Positions 33,789-42,192 of a stretch of 64,000 nucleotides of DNA are shown piece by piece. The notes under the pieces are model-generated. The model ran no database searches. It was not told the DNA's origin and saw only the letters and a list, made by a program, of their open reading frames with translations. A program made the position numbers and the translations under genes. The DNA comes from DATARH01 sp035534855 (GTDB lineage Bacteria > Pseudomonadota > Alphaproteobacteria > ATCC43930 > CGMCC-115725). The stretch lies in the NCBI GenBank assembly GCA_035534855.1, contig DATLRD010000109.1, forward strand, positions 1 to 64,000. The letters run 5' to 3'. Position 1 is the first letter of the stretch, and every line of letters begins with the position of its first letter.

Positions 33789-34775
33789 TCAGGCCACGGC
33801 CGCCGCCTTGGGTTCGGGTTCCGCGGTGCCGGCGAGCAGTCGGTCAAAATACTCGATGGTGCGTTGCAGGCCGAGGCGGAGCGGGGTTTTCGGCTGCCAG
33901 CCGAGGAGCGACTGGGCCTGGGTGATGTCGGGGCAGCGCTGGGTCGGGTCGTCCTCGGGCAGCGGGCGATAGACGATCGACGAGCGGGTGCCCGTCATCT
34001 CGACGATCAGCTCCGCCAGTTCGCCGACCGAGGTCTCGACCGGGTTGCCGAGGTTGACCGGGCCGGTGGTGCCGTCGGGGGTCGCCATCATTCGAATGAA
34101 CCCCTCGATCAGGTCGTCGACATAGCAGAACGCGCGGGTCTGGCTGCCGTCGCCATAGAGCGTGATCGGCTCGCCCTTGAGCGCCTGGACGATGAAGTTG
34201 GAGACGACTCGCCCGTCATTGGGGTGCATCCGCGGCCCATAGGTGTTGAAGATGCGCACCACGCGGATGCGCAGATTGTGCTGCCGGTAATAGTCGAAAA
34301 ACAGCGTCTCGGCGCAGCGCTTGCCCTCGTCGTAGCAGGCCCGGGGGCCGATCGGATTGACGTTGCCGCGATAGGTCTCGGGCTGCGGGTGAAGCGAGGG
34401 GTCGCCGTAAATCTCCGAGGTTGAGGCCTGCAGTATCTTGGCCTTCAGCCGCTTGGCCAGCCCCAGCATGTTGATCGCGCCGATTACGCTGGTCTTGGTG
34501 GTCTGCACCGGGTCGAACTGGTAGTGGATCGGCGAGGCGGGGCAGGCGAGGTTGTAGATCTCGTCAACCTCGACAAACAGCGGGTGGGTCACGTCGTGGC
34601 GCAGCGCCTCGAAATGCGGCTCGTCGAGCAGCTTGAGGATATTGGCGCGCCGCCCGGTGAAGTAGTTGTCGACGCACAGCACGTCGTTGCCGGCGGCGAC
34701 CAGCCGCTCGCACAGATGTGAGCCGAGAAACCCCGCACCACCGGTGACGAGGACGCGCTTTTGCAGGGGGGACAT
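33789..34775 (-). CDS. uxs: UDP-glucuronate decarboxylase (UDP-xylose synthase)
   Basis: This extended SDR enzyme should convert UDP-glucuronate to UDP-xylose. The 328-residue protein has the NAD motif TGGAGFLGSH, the YNLACPASP block, STSEIYGDP, and the catalytic YDEGKR (YxxxK) typical of Uxs. RVVRIFNTYGPRM and GDGSQTRAFCYVDDL follow. The ATG at 34775 has GAGG upstream, preferred over a TTG five codons earlier. It lies 43 bases after ugd, so the two steps UDP-Glc to UDP-GlcA to UDP-Xyl are encoded together. Confidence 0.93.
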   Translation of the reverse strand: MSPLQKRVLVTGGAGFLGSHLCERLVAAGNDVLCVDNYFTGRRANILKLLDEPHFEALRHDVTHPLFVEVDEIYNLACPASPIHYQFDPVQTTKTSVIGAINMLGLAKRLKAKILQASTSEIYGDPSLHPQPETYRGNVNPIGPRACYDEGKRCAETLFFDYYRQHNLRIRVVRIFNTYGPRMHPNDGRVVSNFIVQALKGEPITLYGDGSQTRAFCYVDDLIEGFIRMMATPDGTTGPVNLGNPVETSVGELAELIVEMTGTRSSIVYRPLPEDDPTQRCPDITQAQSLLGWQPKTPLRLGLQRTIEYFDRLLAGTAEPEPKAAAVA

Positions 34776-34818
34776 CGGAGATCCTCGCAAGATGAGCGGT
34801 TAACGGGGACAGCGCCGG

Positions 34819-36177
34819 TCAGCCGACGACCCGCAGGCCGGGCGGCGGCAGCGGCGCCAGCGTCGGGCGGCCGATGCTGTGATAGACGAGGCCGACGGCG
34901 GCCATCTCCTGCGGCTCGTAGATGTTGCGCAAGTCGATGACCAGCGGCGCGCGCAGCAATTCGCGCACCCGGCCGAGGTCGAGGCCGCGGAACTCGTTCC
35001 ATTCGGTCAGCAGCACCAGGGCGTCGGCGCCGTCCATCGCGGTATAGGCGTCGGCGCAATAGTCGATATCGGGCAGCAGCTTTCGTGCCTCGTCCATGCC
35101 TTCCGGGTCGTAGGCCCGCACCCGCGCCCCGGCGGCAACCAGCGGCGGCAGGATCGCCAGGCTCGGGCTGTCGCGCATGTCGTCGGTATTCGGCTTGAAG
35201 GTGAGGCCAAGCACCGCCAGCGTCTTGCCGACAAGGTTGCCACCGCACGCTGCGGCGATGCGCTGGGCCATCGCCTCCTTGCGCGCCTCGTTGACCCGCA
35301 GCACGGTGTCGATAATCCTGAGCGGCGCGGCGTATTCCTCGGCGGTGCGCACCAGCGCCCGGCAGTCCTTGGGAAAGCACGAGCCGCCAAACCCTGGCCC
35401 CGAATGCAGAAACTTGCGGCCGATCCGGCCGTCGAGTCCGATCCCCTTGGCGACGTCCTGGACGTCGGCGCCGACCGCTTCGCACAGATCGGCCACCTCG
35501 TTGATGAATGTCACCTTGGTCGCGAGAAACGCGTTGGCCGCGTACTTGATGAGCTCCGCGGTCTCGACCGTGGTGAACACCATCGGTGTCTCGATCAGAT
35601 AGAGCGGCCGGTAGAGCGCGTGCATGACGCCCCGCGCGTGCTCGCTGTCGCTGCCGATCACGACCCGGTCGGGCCGCATGAAATCCTCGATCGCCGAGCC
35701 CTCGCGCAGAAACTCCGGGTTCGAGGCGACGTCGAACCCGCCCGCCGGCAGAAACTGCGCCAGGATCTCCTGCACCCGCCGCCCGGTGCCGACCGGCACC
35801 GTCGACTTGGTCACGACCACCGTGCGCTGGCCCTTGTACGCCGCCAGCGCCTGCCCGATCGCCTCCGCCGCGGCAAAGACGTACGACAGGTCGGCATGCC
35901 CGTCGCCGCGGCGTGACGGCGTGCCGACCGCGATGAATGCCGCGTCAACGCCGTCGAGCGCTGCCGCCAGATCGGTCGAAAAATTCAGCCGTCCGGCTGC
36001 CGCATTGCTCGCCACGAGCTGATCGAGCCCGGGCTCGAAGATCGGGATCTCGCCCTGCCGCAGCCGTGCGATCTTGTCGGCGTCGGTGTCGACGCACACT
36101 ACCGAGGCGCCAAACTCCGAAAAGCACGCCCCCGACACCAGCCCGACATAACCCGTTCCGATCATCGCGATACGCAT
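34819..36177 (-). CDS. ugd: UDP-glucose 6-dehydrogenase
   Basis: The enzyme oxidises UDP-glucose to UDP-glucuronate with two NAD+. The 452-residue protein has the N-terminal Rossmann motif GTGYVGLVSG, VTKSTVPVGTG, NPEFLREGSA and the catalytic Cys in GFGGSCFPKD, with LGLTFKPNTDDMRDSPS in the C-terminal domain. The ATG at 36177 has GGAAGGA upstream. It is divergent from galE across 182 bases that must hold both promoters. It supplies the substrate for uxs. Confidence 0.96.
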   Translation of the reverse strand: MRIAMIGTGYVGLVSGACFSEFGASVVCVDTDADKIARLRQGEIPIFEPGLDQLVASNAAAGRLNFSTDLAAALDGVDAAFIAVGTPSRRGDGHADLSYVFAAAEAIGQALAAYKGQRTVVVTKSTVPVGTGRRVQEILAQFLPAGGFDVASNPEFLREGSAIEDFMRPDRVVIGSDSEHARGVMHALYRPLYLIETPMVFTTVETAELIKYAANAFLATKVTFINEVADLCEAVGADVQDVAKGIGLDGRIGRKFLHSGPGFGGSCFPKDCRALVRTAEEYAAPLRIIDTVLRVNEARKEAMAQRIAAACGGNLVGKTLAVLGLTFKPNTDDMRDSPSLAILPPLVAAGARVRAYDPEGMDEARKLLPDIDYCADAYTAMDGADALVLLTEWNEFRGLDLGRVRELLRAPLVIDLRNIYEPQEMAAVGLVYHSIGRPTLAPLPPPGLRVVG

Positions 36178-36359
36178 AAAGCCCGATCCTTCCGCTAGCC
36201 CTGGCCGGCCTGCCAAAAACGGCGGACCGGGTCGCTTATTCCGGCGGCTCGATCCGCGACGGTCTGACGCACCGCCTGAAGCGACACGCGACCAGGGAAG
36301 AGAACGCCTCGATCCACCGTTGTGGCCGTACCTCGTCAGCAAGGTCCAATTGTACGCTC

Positions 36360-37349
36360 ATGTCTCATTCGATCCTGGTTACTGGTGGTGCCGGCTATGT
36401 CGGCAGCCACGCTTGCAAGGCGCTGGCCGGCGCCGGCTATGTGCCGGTGGTCTATGACAACCTGTCGCGCGGGCACCGCGCCGCAGTGCGGTGGGGCCCC
36501 CTCGTTGAAGGCGACCTTTCCGACCGGACCGCGTTGCTGACGGCGGTGCGCACGCATTCCATTACCGCCGTAATGCATTTTGCCGCGTTTGCGTATGTCG
36601 GCGAATCGGTTTCACAACCAGAACTTTACTATCGCAACAATGTTGTTGGAACTCTCGATTTATTGGCGGCGATGCGCGAGGCCGGAATCGGGCAGATTGT
36701 CTTTTCCTCGACCTGCGCGGTCTATGGAATTCCCGAGATAATCCCGATCCGCGAGAGCGCGCCTCCCGGTCCGGTTAATCCCTATGGCGAGACCAAGCTG
36801 GCGATCGAACGGGCGCTGCACTGGTACGCCGCGGCCTACGGCATCCGCTACGCCGCGTTGCGCTATTTTAACGCGGCGGGTGCCGATGCTGCCGGCGAAA
36901 TCGGCGAGGACCACGACCCCGAGACCCATCTGGTGCCGCTGGCAATCCGCGCCGCGCTGGGGCAGGGCGGGCCGGTCAGCATCTTCGGCAGCGATTATCC
37001 GACCGCCGACGGCACCGCGGTACGCGACTATATACACGTTGCCGATCTCGCCGACGCGCATGTCCGGGCGCTCGGATACCTCGCCGGCGGCGGCGAGAGC
37101 GCGGCGATCAATCTGGGCACCGGCAGCGGCAGTTCGGTGCGGGCGGTGCTCGACGCCGTCGCTCGAATCAGCGGCCGGCCGGTGCCGCAGCAGGCCGCGC
37201 CGCGCCGCGCCGGCGACCCGCCGGTGCTGGTCGCCGATTGGGGCCGGGCGGCGTCGCTGCTCGGCTGGCGCGCGGCGCAATCCGATCTCGACACAATCGT
37301 CTCCACCGCGCTCGCGTGGCACGCGAAGCACCCCCCGGCGCGGCAATAA
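36360..37349 (+). CDS. galE: UDP-glucose 4-epimerase
   Basis: GalE interconverts UDP-glucose and UDP-galactose. The 329-residue SDR has TGGAGYVGSH at residues 8-17, the FSSTCAVYG block with catalytic Ser/Thr, and YGETK (YxxxK). RYFNAAGAD and DGTAVRDYIHV are specific for GalE. It starts 182 bases from the divergent ugd and ends 15 bases before the GH-GT2 fusion gene, so it probably heads that operon. Codons in its first third are less GC-rich than in neighbours. Confidence 0.94.
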   Translation: MSHSILVTGGAGYVGSHACKALAGAGYVPVVYDNLSRGHRAAVRWGPLVEGDLSDRTALLTAVRTHSITAVMHFAAFAYVGESVSQPELYYRNNVVGTLDLLAAMREAGIGQIVFSSTCAVYGIPEIIPIRESAPPGPVNPYGETKLAIERALHWYAAAYGIRYAALRYFNAAGADAAGEIGEDHDPETHLVPLAIRAALGQGGPVSIFGSDYPTADGTAVRDYIHVADLADAHVRALGYLAGGGESAAINLGTGSGSSVRAVLDAVARISGRPVPQQAAPRRAGDPPVLVADWGRAASLLGWRAAQSDLDTIVSTALAWHAKHPPARQ

Positions 37350-37364
37350 CAGGGGCCCCCTTCC

Positions 37365-39953
37365 ATGGACATGATCGCCATCGCCGATCCGGAGCTTGCC
37401 GCGGGTTTACCCGCGGTGGCCCACGACATCAGCATCGACGGCAAGTTCTTTCGCGCCGGCGGAAAAAAACATTACGTGCGGGGCGTCACCTACGGCCCGT
37501 TCGGGACCGGCAGCCACGGCGCGCCGTTTCCCGAGCCTGGCATGGTGGCGCAGGATTTCGCGCTGATGCGCACCGCCGGCATCAATACGGTGCGCGTCTT
37601 TACCGTGCCGCCGATCTGGCTGCTCGACGCGGCCGAGGCCGCCGGGCTCAAGGTGCTGGCCGGGCTGCCGTGGTCGCAGCACATCGCGTTTCTCGCGAGC
37701 GAGACGACCCGTGCGCGGGCGCGCGAGGCGGTGGCCGAGGGGGTGCGTGCCTGCCGCCGCCACCCGGCGATCTTCGCCTATCTGATCGGCAACGAAATCC
37801 CGCCCGACATCGTGCGCTGGCACGGCGCGGCGGCGGTGCGCCGCTTTCTGATCGAGCTCTATGACCTGGTAAAGGCCGAGCACCCGGGCGCGTTGGTGAG
37901 CTATGCCAATTTCCCCTCGACCGAATACCTGACGATCGACTTCACCGATTTCCTCTGCTTCAACGTCTATCTGCATGACGAGACGGCGTTTCGCCGCTAT
38001 GTCGCGCGGCTGCACAACCTCGCCTTCGACAAGCCGCTGGTGCTGACCGAGTTTGGCGGCGATTCGCTGCATGCCGGCGAGGCGGCGCAGGCCGCGCTGC
38101 TGTCGTGGCAGGTTGAGGCGGCGTTTTCTGCCGGCGTCGCCGGCACCTGCGTCTTCGCATGGACCGACGAATGGTTCACCGGCGGGCATGCGATCGAGGA
38201 TTGGGCGTTCGGCCTGGTCGACCAACAGCGCCAGCCCAAGCCGTCATTCGACGAGGTCGCGCGGGTCTATCGCGGCGCGCTGCCGCCCGCCGCCTTGCAG
38301 CGCACTCCGCGGGTGTCGGTTGTGGTGTGCGCCTATAACGCCGAGCGCACGATGGATGCGTGCCTCGCCTCGCTCGAGCACCTGAATTATCCGAATTACG
38401 AGGTCATCGTCGTCAACGATGGGTCGACCGACGGCACGCTGGCGATTTCCGAGCGCTATGGATATTGCCGCATCATCAGTCAGCCCAACCGGGGTCTGTC
38501 GGTCGCCCGCAATGTCGGCGCGCAGGCCGCGACCGGCGAGATCGTCGCCTATACCGACAGCGACTGCGTCGCCGATCCCGACTGGCTGCACTTCCTCGCC
38601 GGGGCGATGGAGCGCCGCGGGCTCGCCGCGTGCGGCGGCCCGAATTTCCCGCCGCCGGAGCCGCACCTGGTTCCGGCCGCGGTCGCGGTCTCGCCGGGCG
38701 GGCCGACCCATGTGCTGCTCGACGACGAGGTCGCCGAGCACATCGCCGGGTGCAACATGGCGTTCCGGCGCGACGCGCTGCTGCAACTCGGCGGGTTCGA
38801 CCCGATCTTTCATGCCGCCGGCGACGACGTCGACATCTGCTGGCGGTTTCAGGACGCCGGCTACACGATCGGCTATTGCGCTGCCGCGACGGTCTGGCAT
38901 TTCCGCCGCAACACGGTGCGCGCCTATATCGGCCAGCAGCGCGGCTACGGCAAGGCCGAGGCGCTGGTCTACGGCAAGCATCCAAAGCGCTTCAACATGT
39001 TTGGCCAGGCGATGTGGAGCGGCCGGATCTATGGCGATTTGTCGACCGCGCTGCTGCTCGGGCGCCGGCCGCGGATCTATTCCGGGGTGTTTGGGCGCGG
39101 CCTGTTTCAGGTGATGTACGAGCCGCAGGGCTCGATCGCCCAGCACCTGCCGATGACGTTCGAGTGGGGTGTTGCCGCGCCGGTGCTGGCGCTGGCCGGG
39201 ATCGCCGCCGGCGGCTGGTTCTGGTTGTTGGTCGCGCCGCTGCTGCTGACCTGGGCGATCTGCATCGCCGGTGCCTTGCGCGCCAAGCTCGACCAACGGT
39301 TTTCCGGGCCCAAAGCGCGCGCGCTGGTGGCGCTGCTGATCTATCTCGGCCCGCTGCTGCGCGGGCGCGAACGGCTGAAATGGCGGCTGAAGCTGGCGCC
39401 CCCGGCCGACGCGAGCGAACCGGGGGTTGCCGGGCTTGCCGCGATCCCGTGGCATGGGCGCGGGTTTGCACTGTCGTATTGGAGCCAGCGCGGCGATGAG
39501 AAGGAGGCACTGCTCGGCCCGCTGATGGCGCGCGCCGAGACGTACCGCTACAGCGCGGCGATGGACAGCGGCTGGGGCGGTTGGGATCTGACGATCGCCC
39601 GCGGCGCCTGGGACCGCGCCCGCATCCTCGTCTGCGCCGAGAACCACGGCGGCGACAAGCGGCTGCTGCGGCTGCGCTGCTGGCCGATCCTGTCGCGCGC
39701 CGGCTGGGCGACGCTTGGGCTCTATCCGGCGGCGCTGGCGGCGCTGGTCTGCGGCTGGCCGGTTGGGGCGGCGGCGCTGGCGACGCTCGGCCTGGCGGCG
39801 AGCACCACGGTGGCGTGGCAGATGGTGCGCCTGGCCGGGCGGCTGCGCGGTCTGGTCGGTGCCGCCGCCGAGTTTGCCGAGCTGATCCCGCTCGACCGCG
39901 TCGAGCGGGAACCCCGGCCGACCGGCGCGCCGCGCGCCGCCGAAGCGGACTGA
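37365..39953 (+). CDS. Glycoside hydrolase (clan GH-A)-glycosyltransferase 2 fusion, membrane glycan synthase
   Basis: This 862-residue protein has two enzyme domains. Residues about 20-305 form a TIM-barrel glycosidase-like domain (GH2/GH17-like) with IGNEIP (acid/base Glu144) and VLTEFGGD (nucleophile Glu229). Residues about 315-560 are a GT2 transferase with VVCAYNAE, VVNDGSTDG, the metal-binding TDSD at 397-400, GDDVDICWR and QQRGYG. Hydrophobic helices follow at about 600-660, then a soluble segment, then more helices near 785-825. The GT2 part should polymerise a beta-glycan from a UDP-sugar at the membrane. The GH part may trim, release or cyclise the chain. It sits between galE and an ABC exporter. 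Confidence 0.85.
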   Translation: MDMIAIADPELAAGLPAVAHDISIDGKFFRAGGKKHYVRGVTYGPFGTGSHGAPFPEPGMVAQDFALMRTAGINTVRVFTVPPIWLLDAAEAAGLKVLAGLPWSQHIAFLASETTRARAREAVAEGVRACRRHPAIFAYLIGNEIPPDIVRWHGAAAVRRFLIELYDLVKAEHPGALVSYANFPSTEYLTIDFTDFLCFNVYLHDETAFRRYVARLHNLAFDKPLVLTEFGGDSLHAGEAAQAALLSWQVEAAFSAGVAGTCVFAWTDEWFTGGHAIEDWAFGLVDQQRQPKPSFDEVARVYRGALPPAALQRTPRVSVVVCAYNAERTMDACLASLEHLNYPNYEVIVVNDGSTDGTLAISERYGYCRIISQPNRGLSVARNVGAQAATGEIVAYTDSDCVADPDWLHFLAGAMERRGLAACGGPNFPPPEPHLVPAAVAVSPGGPTHVLLDDEVAEHIAGCNMAFRRDALLQLGGFDPIFHAAGDDVDICWRFQDAGYTIGYCAAATVWHFRRNTVRAYIGQQRGYGKAEALVYGKHPKRFNMFGQAMWSGRIYGDLSTALLLGRRPRIYSGVFGRGLFQVMYEPQGSIAQHLPMTFEWGVAAPVLALAGIAAGGWFWLLVAPLLLTWAICIAGALRAKLDQRFSGPKARALVALLIYLGPLLRGRERLKWRLKLAPPADASEPGVAGLAAIPWHGRGFALSYWSQRGDEKEALLGPLMARAETYRYSAAMDSGWGGWDLTIARGAWDRARILVCAENHGGDKRLLRLRCWPILSRAGWATLGLYPAALAALVCGWPVGAAALATLGLAASTTVAWQMVRLAGRLRGLVGAAAEFAELIPLDRVEREPRPTGAPRAAEAD

Positions 39954-39970
39954 CCGGCGCCTGATCCGCG

Positions 39971-41761
39971 ATGCTGCGCAAGCTGCTGCCTTATCTGTCG
40001 GCCTATCGCGGGCAGGTCGCCTGGGCGTTGGCACAGGTGTTCCTGATCGCCGGCTTCGAGCTTATCAAGCCGTGGCCGTTGCAGGTGGTGATCGACAATG
40101 TGCTCGGCGGCAAGCAAACGGCGCTGCCGCTGGTCGGGTCGTGGAGCAAGGACGCGCTGCTGGTCGGGGCGTGCCTGGCGATCGTCGTCGCCTATCTCGG
40201 CAGCGGCGGGCTGACGCTGTGGCACAACTACACGACGATCCGCGTCGGCCAGAACATGGTCAACGATTTGCGCGGCCAGCTTTACGCGCATTTGCAGCTG
40301 CAATCGCTCGCCTATCACGGCCGCCAGCGGGTCGGCGATCTGTTGTATCGGATCACCGCCGACAGCTTCGCGGTGCAGACGATGGTGATGAACGGCGCCC
40401 TGCCGATCCTGTCGGCAATGATCCTGCTGGGCGGGATGCTGCTGGTGCTGTTTCCGCTCGACCCGCTGCTGACCGTGCTGGCGCTGACCGTGGTGCCGGT
40501 GCTGTTCGTGCTGATCTCGGGCTTCAACCGCAAGATCGTCACCGTCGCCGGCGAGGTGCGCGAGCGCGAAAGCCGGGTCTATTCGCTGGTGCAATGGGGG
40601 ATGTCGGCGATCAAGGTGGTGCAGGCCTTTTCCAAGGAAGAGGAAGAGCACCGCCGCTTTATGGGGGCCAGCCGCGAAAGCCTGCGCGCGACGCTTAGCC
40701 TTTATACGTGGCAGACGCTCTATTCGGGCGCGGTCAACCTGGTGATCGCCGGCGGCACCGCGCTGGTCGTCTATGCCGGGGCGCGCGCGGTGATGAGCGG
40801 CGTGCTGACGATCGGGCAGCTGATCGTGTTTGTCTCGTACCTGGCGCAGCTTTACGTGCCGATAAACCAGATCACCCAAAGCTGGGGCCTGATCGCCGGC
40901 GCTCAGGTCGGCGCGCGCCGGGTGTTTGAGGTGCTCGACGCCGAGGCCGACCTAAAGGACGGCTGGCGCGAGTTTCCCGCCGCGGGTGCGCGCGGCGAGG
41001 TGCGCTGGCGGCAGGTCGCCTTTCGCTACCGCGACGACGCGCCGGTGCTCGGCCAGATCGATTTCACCGCCCCCGCCGGCGGCACGGTCGCGATCGTCGG
41101 GCCGACGGGCGCCGGCAAGTCGACGCTGCTCGGGCTGCTGGCGCGTTTCTTTGATCCGTCGAGCGGGTCGGTAGAGATCGACGGGGTTGATTTGCGTGAA
41201 TACACGCTGAAATCGCTGCGCAACCAGATCGGCATCGTGCTGCAGCCGCCGCTGGTCTTTCCGCTGTCGGCGCGCGACAACATCGCCTATGGCCGGCCGG
41301 GCGCCGGCGACCGCGAGATCGAGGAGGCGGCGCGCCTCGCGCGCATCCACGACACAATCATGGCGCTGCCCGAGGGCTACGGCACGCTGCTCGGCGAGGG
41401 CGGCGCGGCGCTGTCGGAAGGCGAGAAGCAGCGGATCACGATCGCCCGAGCGCTGCTGCGCAATGCCCCGCTGCTGATCCTCGACGAGCCGACCTCGGCG
41501 CTCGATGTCGAGACCGAGGCGCTGGTCATGGGGGGAATCGAGCGGCTGATGAAGGGTCGCACGACTTTTATCATCGCCCATCGCCTGTCGACCGTGCGGC
41601 GCTGCGACTGCATCCTCGTGCTGCGTGACGGCGGCATCGCCGAGCAAGGCACGCTGCCCGAACTGCTGCAGCGCGGCGGGGTGTTTGCCGAATATTACCG
41701 TACGCAATTCGCCGACGAGGCGCCGCGGCAGGCGGAGGCGGAGGCGGCGGCGCTGCCGTAG
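39971..41761 (+). CDS. ABC exporter (fused permease-ATPase) with LSEGE signature, glycan-export candidate
   Basis: This 596-residue type IV ABC exporter has six helices (to about residue 310) and one nucleotide-binding domain: Walker A GPTGAGKST (377-385), Q-loop VLQPP, signature LSEGEKQR (481-488), Walker B LLILDEPTSALD and H-loop IIAHRLS. The signature has Glu for the first Gly of LSGGQ and Glu for Gln; the MsbA-like protein in this window is canonical. It follows the GH-GT2 gene by 17 bases, so export of that glycan, as NdvA does for NdvB, is a reasonable inference. Peptide or lipid cargo cannot be excluded. Confidence 0.85.
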   Translation: MLRKLLPYLSAYRGQVAWALAQVFLIAGFELIKPWPLQVVIDNVLGGKQTALPLVGSWSKDALLVGACLAIVVAYLGSGGLTLWHNYTTIRVGQNMVNDLRGQLYAHLQLQSLAYHGRQRVGDLLYRITADSFAVQTMVMNGALPILSAMILLGGMLLVLFPLDPLLTVLALTVVPVLFVLISGFNRKIVTVAGEVRERESRVYSLVQWGMSAIKVVQAFSKEEEEHRRFMGASRESLRATLSLYTWQTLYSGAVNLVIAGGTALVVYAGARAVMSGVLTIGQLIVFVSYLAQLYVPINQITQSWGLIAGAQVGARRVFEVLDAEADLKDGWREFPAAGARGEVRWRQVAFRYRDDAPVLGQIDFTAPAGGTVAIVGPTGAGKSTLLGLLARFFDPSSGSVEIDGVDLREYTLKSLRNQIGIVLQPPLVFPLSARDNIAYGRPGAGDREIEEAARLARIHDTIMALPEGYGTLLGEGGAALSEGEKQRITIARALLRNAPLLILDEPTSALDVETEALVMGGIERLMKGRTTFIIAHRLSTVRRCDCILVLRDGGIAEQGTLPELLQRGGVFAEYYRTQFADEAPRQAEAEAAALP

Positions 41762-42192
41762 CCGACGACCCGTCACATTCATGTAGCAATTCTGCAACAA
41801 TGGCCTGTTGCATTGTTGCCGGGATGGCATAACCGACTGACAGAAAATCGGTGATCGCGCGGGCCTGGTGATGCAGCAATGCCAATATTGGTTGAGGGCG
41901 GAGTCCGGCGTTCGCGCACACGCTCAATCACCGATGAAAAAGCTATTCGCTTTCTGTTCAACGAGAATTCCGCTGTAACTGAGTCGGCGATCGGCAATGC
42001 ACTGCATTGCAGAGAGTTATCACGGATGCTGTAACATTCCGTAACAAATGTTATTGCATTGCCCCGGAGCGCTCGTTAGGCTCCCCGATCGGGGGAACGC
42101 TGCGGCGAACCCTAGCTGCGGACGTTTCGAGGAGACCGCATCCGGTTACGGCAGGCAATGCCGGCGCCGGCGGTCGGACGGGGCGGGGGGAC
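41762..42192. promoter_or_regulatory. 431-base palindrome-rich, relatively AT-rich intergenic region
   Basis: This is the longest gene-free stretch and is clearly richer in A+T than its surroundings. It holds a 9-base inverted repeat (GCAACAATG at 41794-41802, CATTGTTGC at 41811-41819), a perfect palindrome GCAATGCA-C-TGCATTGC (41994-42010), and AACATT/AATGTT (42033-42038, 42047-42052). Two GTAACA direct repeats start exactly ten bases apart, at 42031 and 42041. TGCATTG recurs three times. A weak promoter-like pair (TTGCAG 42007, TGTAAC 42030, spacer 17) overlaps the palindrome. It probably regulates the M23 gene. Confidence 0.55.
41994..42010. promoter_or_regulatory. 17-base perfect palindrome, candidate operator
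   Basis: GCAATGCA and TGCATTGC flank one central C. Its right arm shares the core TGCATTG with copies near 41810 and 42054. It lies about 180 bases before the M23 gene and overlaps a possible -35. Such symmetry is typical of a dimeric regulator site. No regulator gene is adjacent. Confidence 0.5.

Noticed and set aside
38244..40034. A 596-codon frame antisense to the GH-GT2 fusion
   Set aside because: It is low-complexity Arg/Gln/Pro-rich sequence with no motif, and the sense strand has two clear enzyme domains.
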